64,000 nucleotides of DNA from Nitrospira sp. (GTDB lineage: Bacteria; Nitrospirota; Nitrospiria; Nitrospirales; Nitrospiraceae): NCBI GenBank assembly GCA_016873395.1, contig VGXG01000004.1:20848-84847 (forward strand). The letters are read 5' to 3'. A program made the position numbers and the translations under genes. The notes under the pieces are model-generated. The model saw nothing but the letters and a program-made list of their open reading frames with translations. It had not been told where the DNA came from and did no database searches. Shown here one piece after another: positions 48,897 through 57,838 of the stretch. Each line of letters opens with the position of its first letter. Positions within the stretch are counted from its first letter, which is position 1.

Positions 48897-50693
48897 ATGG
48901 AAAAGAGAGTCGTGGTTTTCCTCATCCTCTCGCTGGCGATCATCCTTGGATACGACTACCTGCTGAAGCAGTTGGGGCTCACGCCGCCTCCTTCTAAGTC
49001 CCAGCAAACCGTTTCTGACCAGACTCCTTCCGCCACGCCCGCGCAGGAGACTCCCTCCCCGAGTCACCAGCCGGCTTCTGGCGCAGAAGCAGCACGTGTC
49101 GTCGCGCAGGCTGGGACAGCCGGGACAACCGACCGAGCCGGCAGCCGGGAGGCCGGGTCGGCCAGGACGGTCTCGGAAGAAGAGACGCAGGAAGTCGTGA
49201 CCGACCTCTACCGAGCGGTCCTCACCAATCGCGGCGCGGAGATCAAGAGTTGGGAGCTCACGAGATACACGGCCGCCGGCTCGACCGACCACAAACCTGT
49301 ACAGCTCATGTATGCCGAGGGCAAATTCAAGGGCCCCTTGGCGGTCCAGACCGCCGAGGCAGCCCTTTCCAAGCAATTGCATGAAGGCCTCTATCAGGTC
49401 GAGCGGGACTTCACGACGCTGGACGCCGCGCATCCCATCGGCCACCTGACGTACACGTATCGGGTCCCTGAGACGGCCCAGCGGGTCATCAAGCAACTGA
49501 CCTTCCATTACGGGAGCTACCTGGTCGACGTTTCAGTGAAGACGGAAGGGCTTACGGGATCCCTCGATGTCGGCCTGGGCGCGAATTTCGGGGTTGTGGA
49601 ATGGGGCGAAGGCTTCATCGGTCTGATCGGGCCGGCCTACTTCGTCGATGACAAGTTGGAGAAGGACACCCCGGAGACGGAGTTGGAGCGGAAAGGGGCG
49701 ATCCGGTGGGTCGCGCTGCAGGATAAATACTTCTTGAGCGTATTGATCCCGAGCGGGGCCTCTGCGGCGCTGGTCAAGAAAGAAGGGGAGAAGCTCGTGT
49801 CCGCCGGCGTCCGCTTCACGCAGCCTCCGGGACAGGCCCTCGTCATGCAACTCTATGCCGGTCCCAAGGAATTCGACACGCTCAAAGCGTTGAAAGTGGG
49901 GCTGGAGGACACGATCGACTTCGGGTGGTTCATCTATGGGAGTTGGGACATTGTGAGGGCGGTGGCCAAGCCGCTCTTCTACGTCCTGCGGTTCCTCAAT
50001 GACTATACTCACAATTACGGCGTCACGATCATCCTCCTGACCGTCGGGATTAAGCTGCTCTTTGTGCCCTTGCAGTACAAGAGCTATAAGTCCATGAAGG
50101 ACATGCAGGTTGTCCAGCCGAAGGTGGTCGCTCTCCAGGCCAAGTACAAGGACGACCGCGAGCGGCTCAACCGGGAGCTGATCAAGCTCTATCGCGACCA
50201 TAAGGTGAACCCGGTGGGGGGCTGCCTGCCCATGCTCCTGCAAATGCCGGTCTTCGTCGCCCTGTTCAACATCCTCTACATGACCATCGACCTTCGCCAA
50301 GCCCCGTTTCTCCTGTGGGTGAGAGACCTCTCGGTGCAGGACCCCTATTACGTCTTGCCGATCATTATGGGGATCTCCATGGTCGTGCAGCAGAAGATCA
50401 TGCCGACCACGATGGACCCGACCCAGGCCAAGGTCATGTTGCTGCTGCCCGCCTTCATGACCGTGCTGTTCCTGACTTTCCCGGCCGGCTTGGTGCTCTA
50501 CTGGCTTACCAATAACGTGCTGACGATCGGACAGCAATTCGTGACGGACCGATACATCTTCAAGAAGCCCACCTTTACCTCCTCGAGCGCACCAGCCGAA
50601 GTCCCTTCCGGTGACGGCCAGAAGGCCACGGGCAAGCGCAAAAAGGACAAAGAGGTCGAAAAGATCGAGGCGGACAGCCAGGTCGAAACATAA
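48897..50693 (+). CDS. yidC: Membrane protein insertase YidC
   Basis: Inserts proteins into the inner membrane, alone or with Sec. The 598 residues comprise an N-terminal TM (KRVVVFLILSLAIILGYDYL), a low-complexity linker, a periplasmic beta domain (about 95-350) and the C-terminal five-helix insertase: YTHNYGVTIILLTVGIKLLF, LPMLLQMPVFVALFNILYM, PIIMGISMVVQQKIMPTTM and LTFPAGLVLYWLTNNVLTI. The basic tail (KRKKDKEVEKIEADSQVET) can contact ribosomes. GAGGAG upstream of ATG 48897. Confidence 0.96.
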   Translation: MEKRVVVFLILSLAIILGYDYLLKQLGLTPPPSKSQQTVSDQTPSATPAQETPSPSHQPASGAEAARVVAQAGTAGTTDRAGSREAGSARTVSEEETQEVVTDLYRAVLTNRGAEIKSWELTRYTAAGSTDHKPVQLMYAEGKFKGPLAVQTAEAALSKQLHEGLYQVERDFTTLDAAHPIGHLTYTYRVPETAQRVIKQLTFHYGSYLVDVSVKTEGLTGSLDVGLGANFGVVEWGEGFIGLIGPAYFVDDKLEKDTPETELERKGAIRWVALQDKYFLSVLIPSGASAALVKKEGEKLVSAGVRFTQPPGQALVMQLYAGPKEFDTLKALKVGLEDTIDFGWFIYGSWDIVRAVAKPLFYVLRFLNDYTHNYGVTIILLTVGIKLLFVPLQYKSYKSMKDMQVVQPKVVALQAKYKDDRERLNRELIKLYRDHKVNPVGGCLPMLLQMPVFVALFNILYMTIDLRQAPFLLWVRDLSVQDPYYVLPIIMGISMVVQQKIMPTTMDPTQAKVMLLLPAFMTVLFLTFPAGLVLYWLTNNVLTIGQQFVTDRYIFKKPTFTSSSAPAEVPSGDGQKATGKRKKDKEVEKIEADSQVET

Positions 50694-50703
50694 GCGGCAT
50701 TCT

Positions 50704-52128
50704 ATGGGCGGCTCCTTGCAGGATACAATCTGCGCCATCGCCACCCCGCTGGGAGAAGGGGGCATCGGCATCCTGCGTGTCAGCGGGGAGAAGGCCATCG
50801 AGGTAGCGGCCGGCCTCTTGCGGCTCCGCTCCGGAAAGTCCCTCGCCTCGGTCCGCAACCACACACTGTATCGCGCCGACATTCTCGAGCAAGCCACCCT
50901 TCCTTCTTCCGATGTCCAACGACAGCCTTCCCGGGCCCTTGACGAAGTCCTGGTTGTGGTCATGCGGACCCCCCGTTCCTACACGGGTGAGCATGTGGTC
51001 GAGATCCACTGCCACGGGGGCCCCCTCGTGCTCCAGGCCATTTGCGAATCTCTGGTACAGCAAGGGGCCAGGCTGGCCGAGCCGGGCGAGTTTACGAAGC
51101 GCGCCTTCCTGAACGGACGGCTCGACCTAGCCCAGGCTGAGGCGGTGCTGGACACCATCCGAGCGAAAACCGCCGGAAGCCTCCGGCTGGCCCAAGAACA
51201 GTTGCGGGGGACCCTGTCGAACGAGATCAACCGGCTGCGTGAGACGCTCATCCGGTTGCTGGCCCAAGTCGAGGCAGGCATCGACTTTACCGAGGAGGAT
51301 ATCTCCTTCATCCAGCCGGATGAGCTGGCCGCCGGAATAAGGGCGATGATGGACGGGATTGCGCAGCTCGTGGAGAGCAGCCGGGAGGGTATGGTGCTGC
51401 GCGAGGGGGTGACCGCGGCCATTGTCGGGCGGCCCAACGTGGGCAAGTCCAGCCTGCTGAATGCGTTGCTCCAGACCGATCGTGCGATCGTCACGCCGAT
51501 CCCGGGCACCACCCGCGATGTGTTGGAGGAAACGCTCAATATACGCGGCGTGCCGGTTCGTTTGCTGGACACAGCGGGGGTCCGGCCTACGAACGATCCA
51601 GTGGAGCAGGAAGGGGTCCGGCGCAGCGAGGCGGCAATGGAACAGGCGGAACTGCTGCTGATCGTCCTCGACGGCTCCGTATCGCTGACGGATGAGGATC
51701 GGAAGATCCTGACTCAACAGAGTGCCAAAAAGCGGCTGATCCTGCTGAACAAGACAGACCTGCCCTGTGGAGTGGATAAAGCGGAAGTGGCTGATCTGAT
51801 CCGTTCCACCGCGGCTTTGATTCCTCTTTCCGCGAAGACAGGCGTCGGCATGGACGACCTGCGCGATGCCGTACGGTCGCTGGTGCTGCGCGCCGATTTT
51901 GAGCCGGGCGATTCAGCCGTCGTGACGCGTTTGCGGCATCGCACCGCGCTGCTGAAAGCTCAGGAGGCTTTGGGTAATGCGGCTGATTCCGTCAAAGGGC
52001 AACTGTCCGGGGAATTTATCGCCATGGATCTCCGCGCAGCCCTCGATGCCCTCGGCGAAATCACCGGCGCGGTTTCAACCGACGACATTCTGGACCGGAT
52101 CTTCCGGGACTTCTGCATCGGGAAGTAG
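50704..52128 (+). CDS. mnmE: tRNA modification GTPase MnmE
   Basis: With MnmG forms the 5-carboxymethylaminomethyl group at U34 of several tRNAs. Start MGGSLQDTICAIATPLGEGG at 50704 yields 474 residues; earlier starts overlap yidC. N-terminal folate-type domain, helical domain, and a G domain in it with GRPNVGKSSLLNALL (G1), DTAGVR (G3) and NKTD (G4); C terminus FCIGK keeps the catalytic cysteine. Ten bp after yidC. Confidence 0.97.
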   Translation: MGGSLQDTICAIATPLGEGGIGILRVSGEKAIEVAAGLLRLRSGKSLASVRNHTLYRADILEQATLPSSDVQRQPSRALDEVLVVVMRTPRSYTGEHVVEIHCHGGPLVLQAICESLVQQGARLAEPGEFTKRAFLNGRLDLAQAEAVLDTIRAKTAGSLRLAQEQLRGTLSNEINRLRETLIRLLAQVEAGIDFTEEDISFIQPDELAAGIRAMMDGIAQLVESSREGMVLREGVTAAIVGRPNVGKSSLLNALLQTDRAIVTPIPGTTRDVLEETLNIRGVPVRLLDTAGVRPTNDPVEQEGVRRSEAAMEQAELLLIVLDGSVSLTDEDRKILTQQSAKKRLILLNKTDLPCGVDKAEVADLIRSTAALIPLSAKTGVGMDDLRDAVRSLVLRADFEPGDSAVVTRLRHRTALLKAQEALGNAADSVKGQLSGEFIAMDLRAALDALGEITGAVSTDDILDRIFRDFCIGK

Positions 52129-52132
52129 AAAA

Positions 52133-52232
52133 GCCGTCAGCCGTCAGCCATCAGCTTTCAGCGGTCAGCCCGTGGAAGATGAAGGCAGAGTGGCGACCCT
52201 TTCCGAAAGCTGATAGCTGATTGCTGAAGGCA
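52133..52232. repeat. Heptad-repeat hairpin, word GCYRTCA / ANAGCTG
   Basis: Left arm GCCGTCA, GCCGTCA, GCCATCA, GCTTTCA, GCGGTCA at exact 7-base spacing (52135-52170); right arm AAAGCTG, ATAGCTG, ATTGCTG (52206-52226). Fills the spacer between mnmE and mnmG. Confidence 0.8.
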
Positions 52233-52241
52233 GAGAGCCTC

Positions 52242-54131
52242 ATGGCTTTGGAATTTGACATCATCGTAGTCGGCGGAGGCCACGCCGGCTGCGAAGCGGC
52301 CCTGGCCGCGGCCCGGATGGGGGCCCGGACCCTGCTGCTCACCATGGATGAAGGCACGATCGCTCAGATGTCCTGCAACCCGGCGGTCGGGGGCATCGCC
52401 AAAGGCCATCTGGTCAAGGAAATCGACGCGCTCGGCGGGGAGATGGGCCGCAACACGGACCAGGCCGGCATCCAGTTCCGCATGATCAACACCAGCAAAG
52501 GCCCCGCTGTCCGGGCGCTGCGCGCCCAGTGCGACAAGCAGCTCTATCGCCGGGCGATGCAGGAAACGATGCGTGGACAGGCCAACCTGACGATCGCCTG
52601 CGGGACGGCGGATCGGATACTCACGCGCGCGGGGGCCGTGGCCGGTCTCGTCACGGACTCGGGAGAGACGGTCGCCGCGCGGGCCGTGATTTTGACTTCG
52701 GGTACATTCCTTAAGGGTTTAATTCATGTAGGCATGAGCCACTTTCCCGCCGGGCGGGCCGGCGAGGCTGCGGCCGAGCATCTGTCGGATTGCATGCGGG
52801 ATATGGGATTTGAAGTCGGGCGTCTCAAGACCGGCACGCCGCCTCGCCTGGACCGGGACACCATCGATTTTTCGGTGATGACCTTGCAGCCGGGCGATGA
52901 TCCGCCGCCGCCCTTCTCCTGCCGCACCGAGCGGATCACCACCCAACAGGTTCCCTGCCATCTCACCTACACCAACCGGGAGACCCATGCGATCATCCGG
53001 GAGAACCTGGATCGCTCCCCGATGTTCACGGGAGTGATCGAGGGGATCGGCCCCCGCTACTGCCCCTCGATTGAAGACAAGGTCGTCCGCTTCGCCGACA
53101 AGGAGCGGCACCAGGTCTTTATTGAGCCGGAGGGCTTGGAGACAACCTCCTACTATCCCAACGGGATCTCGACGAGCCTGCCGGTGGATGTCCAGAGCGC
53201 CATCCTCCGCACGATTCCCGGTCTGGAGCGGGCCATCATGCTGCGGCCTGGGTATGCGGTGGAGTACGACTATTTCCCGCCGCGCCAACTGCACCCCACA
53301 CTGGAGACCAAGCTGGTCGAAGGGCTTTACCATGCGGGTCAGATCAACGGCACCTCCGGCTATGAAGAGGCAGCGGCACAGGGCATCATGGCCGGGATCA
53401 ACGCGGTGCTGAAGCTCCGAGGAGAGCCGCCACTTGTTCTCGACCGGTCCCAGGCTTACATCGGCGTGCTCATCGACGACCTCATCACCAAGGATGCGCG
53501 CGAACCCTACCGCATGTTCACCTCGCGGGCCGAGTACCGATTGCTGCTGCGGCAGGATAATGCCGATCTCCGGCTCACGGAGATCGGCCATCAGCTCGGT
53601 CTTGTGGAAGAGCGCACCTACACCACCTTTCAAGCGAAGCGCGATCGCATCAGTCGGGAAGTGGCGCGGCTCAAGGAAACAAGGCCAAAATGGACGGAGG
53701 AGTTTCAACGAAAGCTCAATGCGCTGGGGGTTGATAGTGTGACTCCGGACTTAACCCTTGCGCAACTGCTCAAGCGGCAGGCATTGACGTATCGTGGACT
53801 GCTGGAAATCACCGGAGAGCAGGGTCCAGATGACGAAGAAATTTTAGAAGCCATTGAAATAACAGTAAAATATGAAGGATATATTAAGCGACAACTCCAG
53901 CAAATCGTCAACTTCAAAAAACTTGAAAATCGCCTGATCCCCGCGACGTTCAATTACGACAGCATCATTGGGTTCTCGCGAGAAGTGCTGGAAAAACTCA
54001 AACGCGTCAAACCTGCGTCCATCGGCCAGGCCTCTCGAATTTCCGGGGTGACGCCGGCCGCCATTTCCCTGCTGCTTGTAGCGCTGGATCGGGATAGGCG
54101 GAAAGGCGACCTTTCGCTCGCTGTCTTATAA
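52242..54131 (+). CDS. mnmG: tRNA uridine 5-carboxymethylaminomethyl modification enzyme MnmG
   Basis: FAD-dependent partner of MnmE. Start [20 protein letters not shown] at 52242 gives 629 residues with the dinucleotide-binding [48 protein letters not shown] and C-terminal [20 protein letters not shown]. The final about 300 bp are much richer in A/T than the first part of the gene. Spacer to rsmG is short and holds no DnaA boxes. Confidence 0.97.
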   Translation: MALEFDIIVVGGGHAGCEAALAAARMGARTLLLTMDEGTIAQMSCNPAVGGIAKGHLVKEIDALGGEMGRNTDQAGIQFRMINTSKGPAVRALRAQCDKQLYRRAMQETMRGQANLTIACGTADRILTRAGAVAGLVTDSGETVAARAVILTSGTFLKGLIHVGMSHFPAGRAGEAAAEHLSDCMRDMGFEVGRLKTGTPPRLDRDTIDFSVMTLQPGDDPPPPFSCRTERITTQQVPCHLTYTNRETHAIIRENLDRSPMFTGVIEGIGPRYCPSIEDKVVRFADKERHQVFIEPEGLETTSYYPNGISTSLPVDVQSAILRTIPGLERAIMLRPGYAVEYDYFPPRQLHPTLETKLVEGLYHAGQINGTSGYEEAAAQGIMAGINAVLKLRGEPPLVLDRSQAYIGVLIDDLITKDAREPYRMFTSRAEYRLLLRQDNADLRLTEIGHQLGLVEERTYTTFQAKRDRISREVARLKETRPKWTEEFQRKLNALGVDSVTPDLTLAQLLKRQALTYRGLLEITGEQGPDDEEILEAIEITVKYEGYIKRQLQQIVNFKKLENRLIPATFNYDSIIGFSREVLEKLKRVKPASIGQASRISGVTPAAISLLLVALDRDRRKGDLSLAVL

Positions 54132-54222
54132 ATTCCTCTACCGAACGCCATCAGTCCGACTGCCTTTCCCGTGCAAGTGCTTGCTGAAAATTAAGCTTGA
54201 CGGCTGTCCTTATATGTCGTAA

Positions 54223-54927
54223 TTGTTCCACGTGGAACAGGAGAGCGGATTAGCGGAGTTACTGACGAAGGGAGCTAGTGATCTTGGAATTATCGTCAAT
54301 GATCGAAACATATTGGAATTTTTGACATATTTGCACGAGCTTCTTAGCTGGAATAAGAAAATTAACCTGACCGCCATCACCCAAGAACGAGAAGTCGTCG
54401 TCAAACATTTTCTTGATTCTCTTGCCTGTAGCAAAGCCTTGGATCAGCTGCCGTCAGCCTCATTTCTGGATGTCGGGTCAGGAGCCGGGTTCCCAGGGCT
54501 AGCCTTAAAGATCGTGTATCCGGACCTCGACCTGGTTCTCTTGGAGCCAAGCCTTAAGAAGACCGCTTTCCTTCGACACATGGTCGGTACGCTTCACCTA
54601 CAGAGGGCGATCGTCATCTCAAGACGAGTGGAAGACTTGGCGAGGGACCAGGCCTACCACGAGCGGTTTTCTTACATCGCGACCAGGGCGCTTGAACCGG
54701 GCCAGCTCCTTCCGTTTGTCCTGCCTCTCCTGAAAGCCAACGGACGACTGATCCTGTGTCGGGCCAAATCAGTGGGGCAGCAGGTCAGTCCACATGGGCT
54801 CAGGCTCAAACAGGAGATCGCTTACCGGCTCCCCTATGGCTATGGAGACCGGGTTCTCTCCGTGTTCGTACCGGAGTCTGCAATCGGTGATTCCTCTGTT
54901 CCACGTGGAACAGTCACAGCCCGATAA
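54223..54927 (+). CDS. rsmG: 16S rRNA m7G527 methyltransferase RsmG (GidB)
   Basis: Methylates G527 of 16S rRNA. The frame begins with TTG at 54223 inside the parS palindrome; a GTG at 54232 is an alternative, and neither has a Shine-Dalgarno. SAM motif FLDVGSGAGFPGLALKIVYP and FLRHMVGTLHLQ are diagnostic; NLTAITQEREVVVKHFLDSL precedes them. Its last residues (SSVPRGTVTAR) are encoded by the second parS site. 234 residues, slightly longer than usual (about 210). Confidence 0.93.
   Translation: MFHVEQESGLAELLTKGASDLGIIVNDRNILEFLTYLHELLSWNKKINLTAITQEREVVVKHFLDSLACSKALDQLPSASFLDVGSGAGFPGLALKIVYPDLDLVLLEPSLKKTAFLRHMVGTLHLQRAIVISRRVEDLARDQAYHERFSYIATRALEPGQLLPFVLPLLKANGRLILCRAKSVGQQVSPHGLRLKQEIAYRLPYGYGDRVLSVFVPESAIGDSSVPRGTVTAR
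54224..54239. promoter_or_regulatory. parS site 1 (ParB binding)
   Basis: Perfect 16-bp palindrome TGTTCCACGTGGAACA, a near-consensus ParB site (Bacillus-type consensus TGTTNCACGTGAAACA). It overlaps the rsmG start codon. Confidence 0.93.
54897..54912. promoter_or_regulatory. parS site 2 (ParB binding)
   Basis: Identical palindrome TGTTCCACGTGGAACA, inside the 3' end of rsmG and 44 bp before the parA start. Together with site 1 it forms the centromere-like region of this chromosome. Confidence 0.93.
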
Positions 54928-54955
54928 GGCTAAGCTGCAAAAGAAAAGGTGGCAT

Positions 54956-55732
54956 TTGGCCAAGATCGTCGCGGTCGCAAACCAGAAGGGGGGGGTTGGG
55001 AAGACAACGACCGCAATCAATTTATCCGCTTCCTTGGCTGTCAATGAGCAGACGGTCTTATTGGTCGATATGGATCCTCAGGCCAATGCCACCAGCGGCC
55101 TCGGAATTGATCTTTCCAGTGCTGGCTCGACGATCTATGATTGCCTGATGAGGGGCAAGCCCGCGGATGAAGCGGTTCAAGCGACAGGCGTAGGGGGGCT
55201 TTCGGTCATACCGGCAAACGCCGATCTGGTTGGGGCGGAAGTTGAGCTCGTCTCCATTCCCAATCGCGAAATAGTCCTGAAATCGGTCATGCAAGTCATT
55301 AAAAAACAATATGATTTTATTATCATAGACTGTCCTCCTGCGCTCGGCCTTCTGACCATCAATGCGTTGACCGCCGCCTCCTCAGTTTTGATTCCCGTCC
55401 AATGTGAATACTATGCGATGGAAGGGTTGGGCCGGCTGCTGGCGAATGTGAAGCGGATCCAAGAATCCTTGAATGCCGACCTGGAACTAGAAGGGATTCT
55501 CCTGACGATGTACGATTCCCGCAATAGCCTGGCTCGCCAGGTTGCCGAAGAAATCAGGACTCATTTCAAAGACAAGGTCTATCAGAGCATCATTCCGAGA
55601 AATGTCACCTTGGCAGAAGCTCCCAGCTATGGCCGCCCTGTCTTGCTATACAATGCCGCCTCAACCGGGTCCCAAGCCTACATTGAACTAGCAAAGGAGT
55701 TCCTCAACCATGGAGAAAAGAGCGCTCGGTAA
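54956..55732 (+). CDS. parA: Chromosome partitioning ATPase ParA (Soj)
   Basis: Moves ParB-parS complexes by ATP-dependent DNA binding. A TTG at 54956 (translated MAKIVAVANQKGGVGKTTTA) is the best start: AAAGGTGG is six bases upstream, and 258 residues equal standard Soj. The deviant Walker A KGGVGKTT is at residues 10-17; VLLVDMDPQANATSGLG and FIIIDCPPALGLLTINAL follow. Upstream in-frame codons belong to rsmG. Overlaps parB by 23 bp. Confidence 0.95.
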   Translation: MAKIVAVANQKGGVGKTTTAINLSASLAVNEQTVLLVDMDPQANATSGLGIDLSSAGSTIYDCLMRGKPADEAVQATGVGGLSVIPANADLVGAEVELVSIPNREIVLKSVMQVIKKQYDFIIIDCPPALGLLTINALTAASSVLIPVQCEYYAMEGLGRLLANVKRIQESLNADLELEGILLTMYDSRNSLARQVAEEIRTHFKDKVYQSIIPRNVTLAEAPSYGRPVLLYNAASTGSQAYIELAKEFLNHGEKSAR

Positions 55733-56558
55733 AGGGTTGGAAGCGCTGCTTCCCCCTAGTGGACCGAAGACTCAGGCCAGCGCGGGGGACATTCAACAGC
55801 TGGAAGTTCAATACATTCTTCCCAATCGCTACCAGCCTCGAAGGGAATTTGCTGACGCAGACCTTGCTGAGTTGGCTAAATCGGTGAAACAGAACGGCCT
55901 GCTCCAACCGGTGCTGGTTCGCCGGAAGGGGGACGGTTTCTTTGAGCTCATCGTCGGGGAGCGCCGCCTGCGAGCCGCCAAGTTGGCCGGGCTGAAGAGC
56001 ATCCCGGCGATCGTGCGAAATTCCAGCGACGAGCAAGCCATGGAGCTCGCACTCGTCGAAAACCTGCAGCGCAAGGACCTCAACCCCATGGAGGCGGCCC
56101 GCGCCTATCACCGACTCCTGCACGAGTTCGGCTTTACCCAGGATACAGTGGCTCAGCGGATCGGGAAGGATCGGTCTTCCATCGCCAACATGGCAAGACT
56201 TTTGAATTTACCTAATGAAATCCAACAGTTAGTTGAGTCTGGTCTGCTTTCAACCGGCCACGCCAAGGTGATTTTGGGTCTCACCAAAACTGATGTTCAA
56301 CTCAAGCTGGCAAGGCAGATCGTCGACTCCCAGCTCTCTGTCCGGCAGGCCGAAAAACTCGCCACGAGCCGCCAGCGGTCCCCTAAAGCCAAGCGAAGCT
56401 CCCCGCGCCTCAAGCCGTACCCAGATCTTGAAGAAAAACTTCAACGACGCCTCGGAACAAGAGTCGGCATCATGAAAAGTCGTAGCGGTGGAAAGATCAT
56501 CATCGAATATTTTACCCCAACCGACCTGGACCGCCTGATTGATCTGTTGTTGGAATAA
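55710..56558 (+). CDS. parB: Chromosome partitioning protein ParB (Spo0J)
   Basis: CTP-dependent clamp binding parS. The 282 residues hold the N-terminal ParA-activating start MEKRALGKGLEALLPP, the CTP-binding box IVGERRLRAAKLAGL (GERRxRA), the helix-turn-helix around FTQDTVAQRIGKDRSSIANM and a C-terminal dimerisation segment ending TDLDRLIDLLLE. Coupled to parA by overlap. Confidence 0.96.
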   Translation: MEKRALGKGLEALLPPSGPKTQASAGDIQQLEVQYILPNRYQPRREFADADLAELAKSVKQNGLLQPVLVRRKGDGFFELIVGERRLRAAKLAGLKSIPAIVRNSSDEQAMELALVENLQRKDLNPMEAARAYHRLLHEFGFTQDTVAQRIGKDRSSIANMARLLNLPNEIQQLVESGLLSTGHAKVILGLTKTDVQLKLARQIVDSQLSVRQAEKLATSRQRSPKAKRSSPRLKPYPDLEEKLQRRLGTRVGIMKSRSGGKIIIEYFTPTDLDRLIDLLLE

Positions 56559-56672
56559 ATAGAATTTCTTGCCTTCTTTTCCTCCATCCATTATGCTCAG
56601 AACTTCTGGCTCAAAGCAGAGTTGCGGCACAAGACTAAGTCAACCGCCCTTAAAACAGGAAGGGGGTTCATT

Positions 56673-57182
56673 ATGGCCTGGATGAAAGAGAAGACGGATC
56701 CGAAGAACGCGCCGGTCTCGAGCGAGGAAGGAGCCGGAGAGAGCGGCCTGGAAGCCAACGTTCGGGCTGAGGATGGTGACGATGTCATCGCCTTCGTGGG
56801 TAAGGGCGTCGAGTTCAAGGGCGTGATCAGCTATAACGGCACGGTCCGTATCGAAGGCCAACTGGACGGCGAAATTCACACGGAAGGCATTCTCCTCGTT
56901 GGAGAAGATGCCGTGATCACGGCCAAAGTCAGCGTCGGCACGATCGTCAGCAAGGGGAAGATTAGCGGCGACATCGTGGCCAAGGAAAAGGTGCGGTTGC
57001 TGTCTCCCGCGATTCTCAACGGATCGGTCAAGGCGCCGATGCTGTCCATGGAAGAGGGAGTCCTCTTCAACGGCAACATTGAAATGGCCCGCGCTGATGT
57101 CCATGAACTGCCCCGTGAAGCGGTCGTGCGCGCGGTCAATTCACCGGTCAGTAATATCAAGCGCGTCTCTGGATATGGATAA
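56673..57182 (+). CDS. Bactofilin (first of two)
   Basis: Beta-helical cytoskeletal protein of the bactofilin family, about 169 residues from ATG 56673 (MAWMKEKTDPKNAPVSSEEG). The core repeats: FVGKGVEFKGVISYNGTVRI, EGQLDGEIHTEGILLVGEDA and AKVSVGTIVSKGKISGDIVA. An acidic N-terminal tail and a C-terminal tail with hydrophobic residues flank it. It follows parB by 114 bp and may position the ParABS system, as bactofilins do in Myxococcus. Confidence 0.93.
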   Translation: MAWMKEKTDPKNAPVSSEEGAGESGLEANVRAEDGDDVIAFVGKGVEFKGVISYNGTVRIEGQLDGEIHTEGILLVGEDAVITAKVSVGTIVSKGKISGDIVAKEKVRLLSPAILNGSVKAPMLSMEEGVLFNGNIEMARADVHELPREAVVRAVNSPVSNIKRVSGYG

Positions 57183-57336
57183 AGGGGCCTGCTCGGGGTC
57201 ACATCCCGCCGTCCCGGCCGAACAAGAAGCCTAAAGCCGGCCGGAGCGCGAGGGGAGGAACAGGGTCCGCACGTAAGGCAGGGGGACCTTCTGTCCTGCC
57301 TGCTGACCGTCGGGACCCAAGCCGGAGGAGGAACCT

Positions 57337-57804
57337 ATGTGGGGGTTCAACGCGAAAAAGAAAAACAACCTCGCCCTTGCTGAAGAGGAGAACTTTACCT
57401 TCCTGGGAAGGGGCGTTGACTTCAAGGGTGTGGTCAATTTCGACGGAACCGTCCGGATCGACGGGCGTCTGGAAGGCGAAGTCCATACGAAAGGCACCCT
57501 CATTGTCGGAGAACATGCGGTGATCAAGGGCCTTGTCACCACGGGCATCCTGATCACCAGCGGGAAGATTCAGGGCAACATTACTGCCATTGAAAAAGTG
57601 CAAATCCTCAAGCCGGGCATCCTGATCGGGGATGTCCGTTCCCCGATCTTCTCCATGGAAGAAGGGGCCCACTTTCACGGCATGTGCGACATGGGGACCA
57701 GCATGTGGATGGACCAGGAGCGCCAAGACCGCCAGGACCGCGAGAACGTGCATGACTTGGCGGCCCACAGGGGGAAGGTCCGGGTCCAAGATCTCCAGCC
57801 ATGA
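57337..57804 (+). CDS. Bactofilin (second of two)
   Basis: A 155-residue bactofilin. Core FLGRGVDFKGVVNFDGTVRI, DGRLEGEVHTKGTLIVGEHA and SGKIQGNITAIEKVQILKPG. It is clearly a paralogue of the preceding gene with a different C-terminal tail rich in Asp/Arg/Gln (DQERQDRQDREN). GGAGGAGG upstream of ATG. Overall the pair probably forms polymers together. Confidence 0.93.
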   Translation: MWGFNAKKKNNLALAEEENFTFLGRGVDFKGVVNFDGTVRIDGRLEGEVHTKGTLIVGEHAVIKGLVTTGILITSGKIQGNITAIEKVQILKPGILIGDVRSPIFSMEEGAHFHGMCDMGTSMWMDQERQDRQDRENVHDLAAHRGKVRVQDLQP

Positions 57805-57838
57805 ACGTCGGCACGGTCTGTGACGGAAGAGCCCGGCG

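Noticed and set aside
49533..50963. A 476-codon minus-strand frame
   Set aside because: Antisense to yidC and the mnmE start; rich in H/R/D with no recognisable domain.
47683..54222. A replication origin near rpmH or between mnmG and rsmG
   Set aside because: Gene order suggests proximity, but no cluster of TTATCCACA boxes and no dnaA or dnaN were found.
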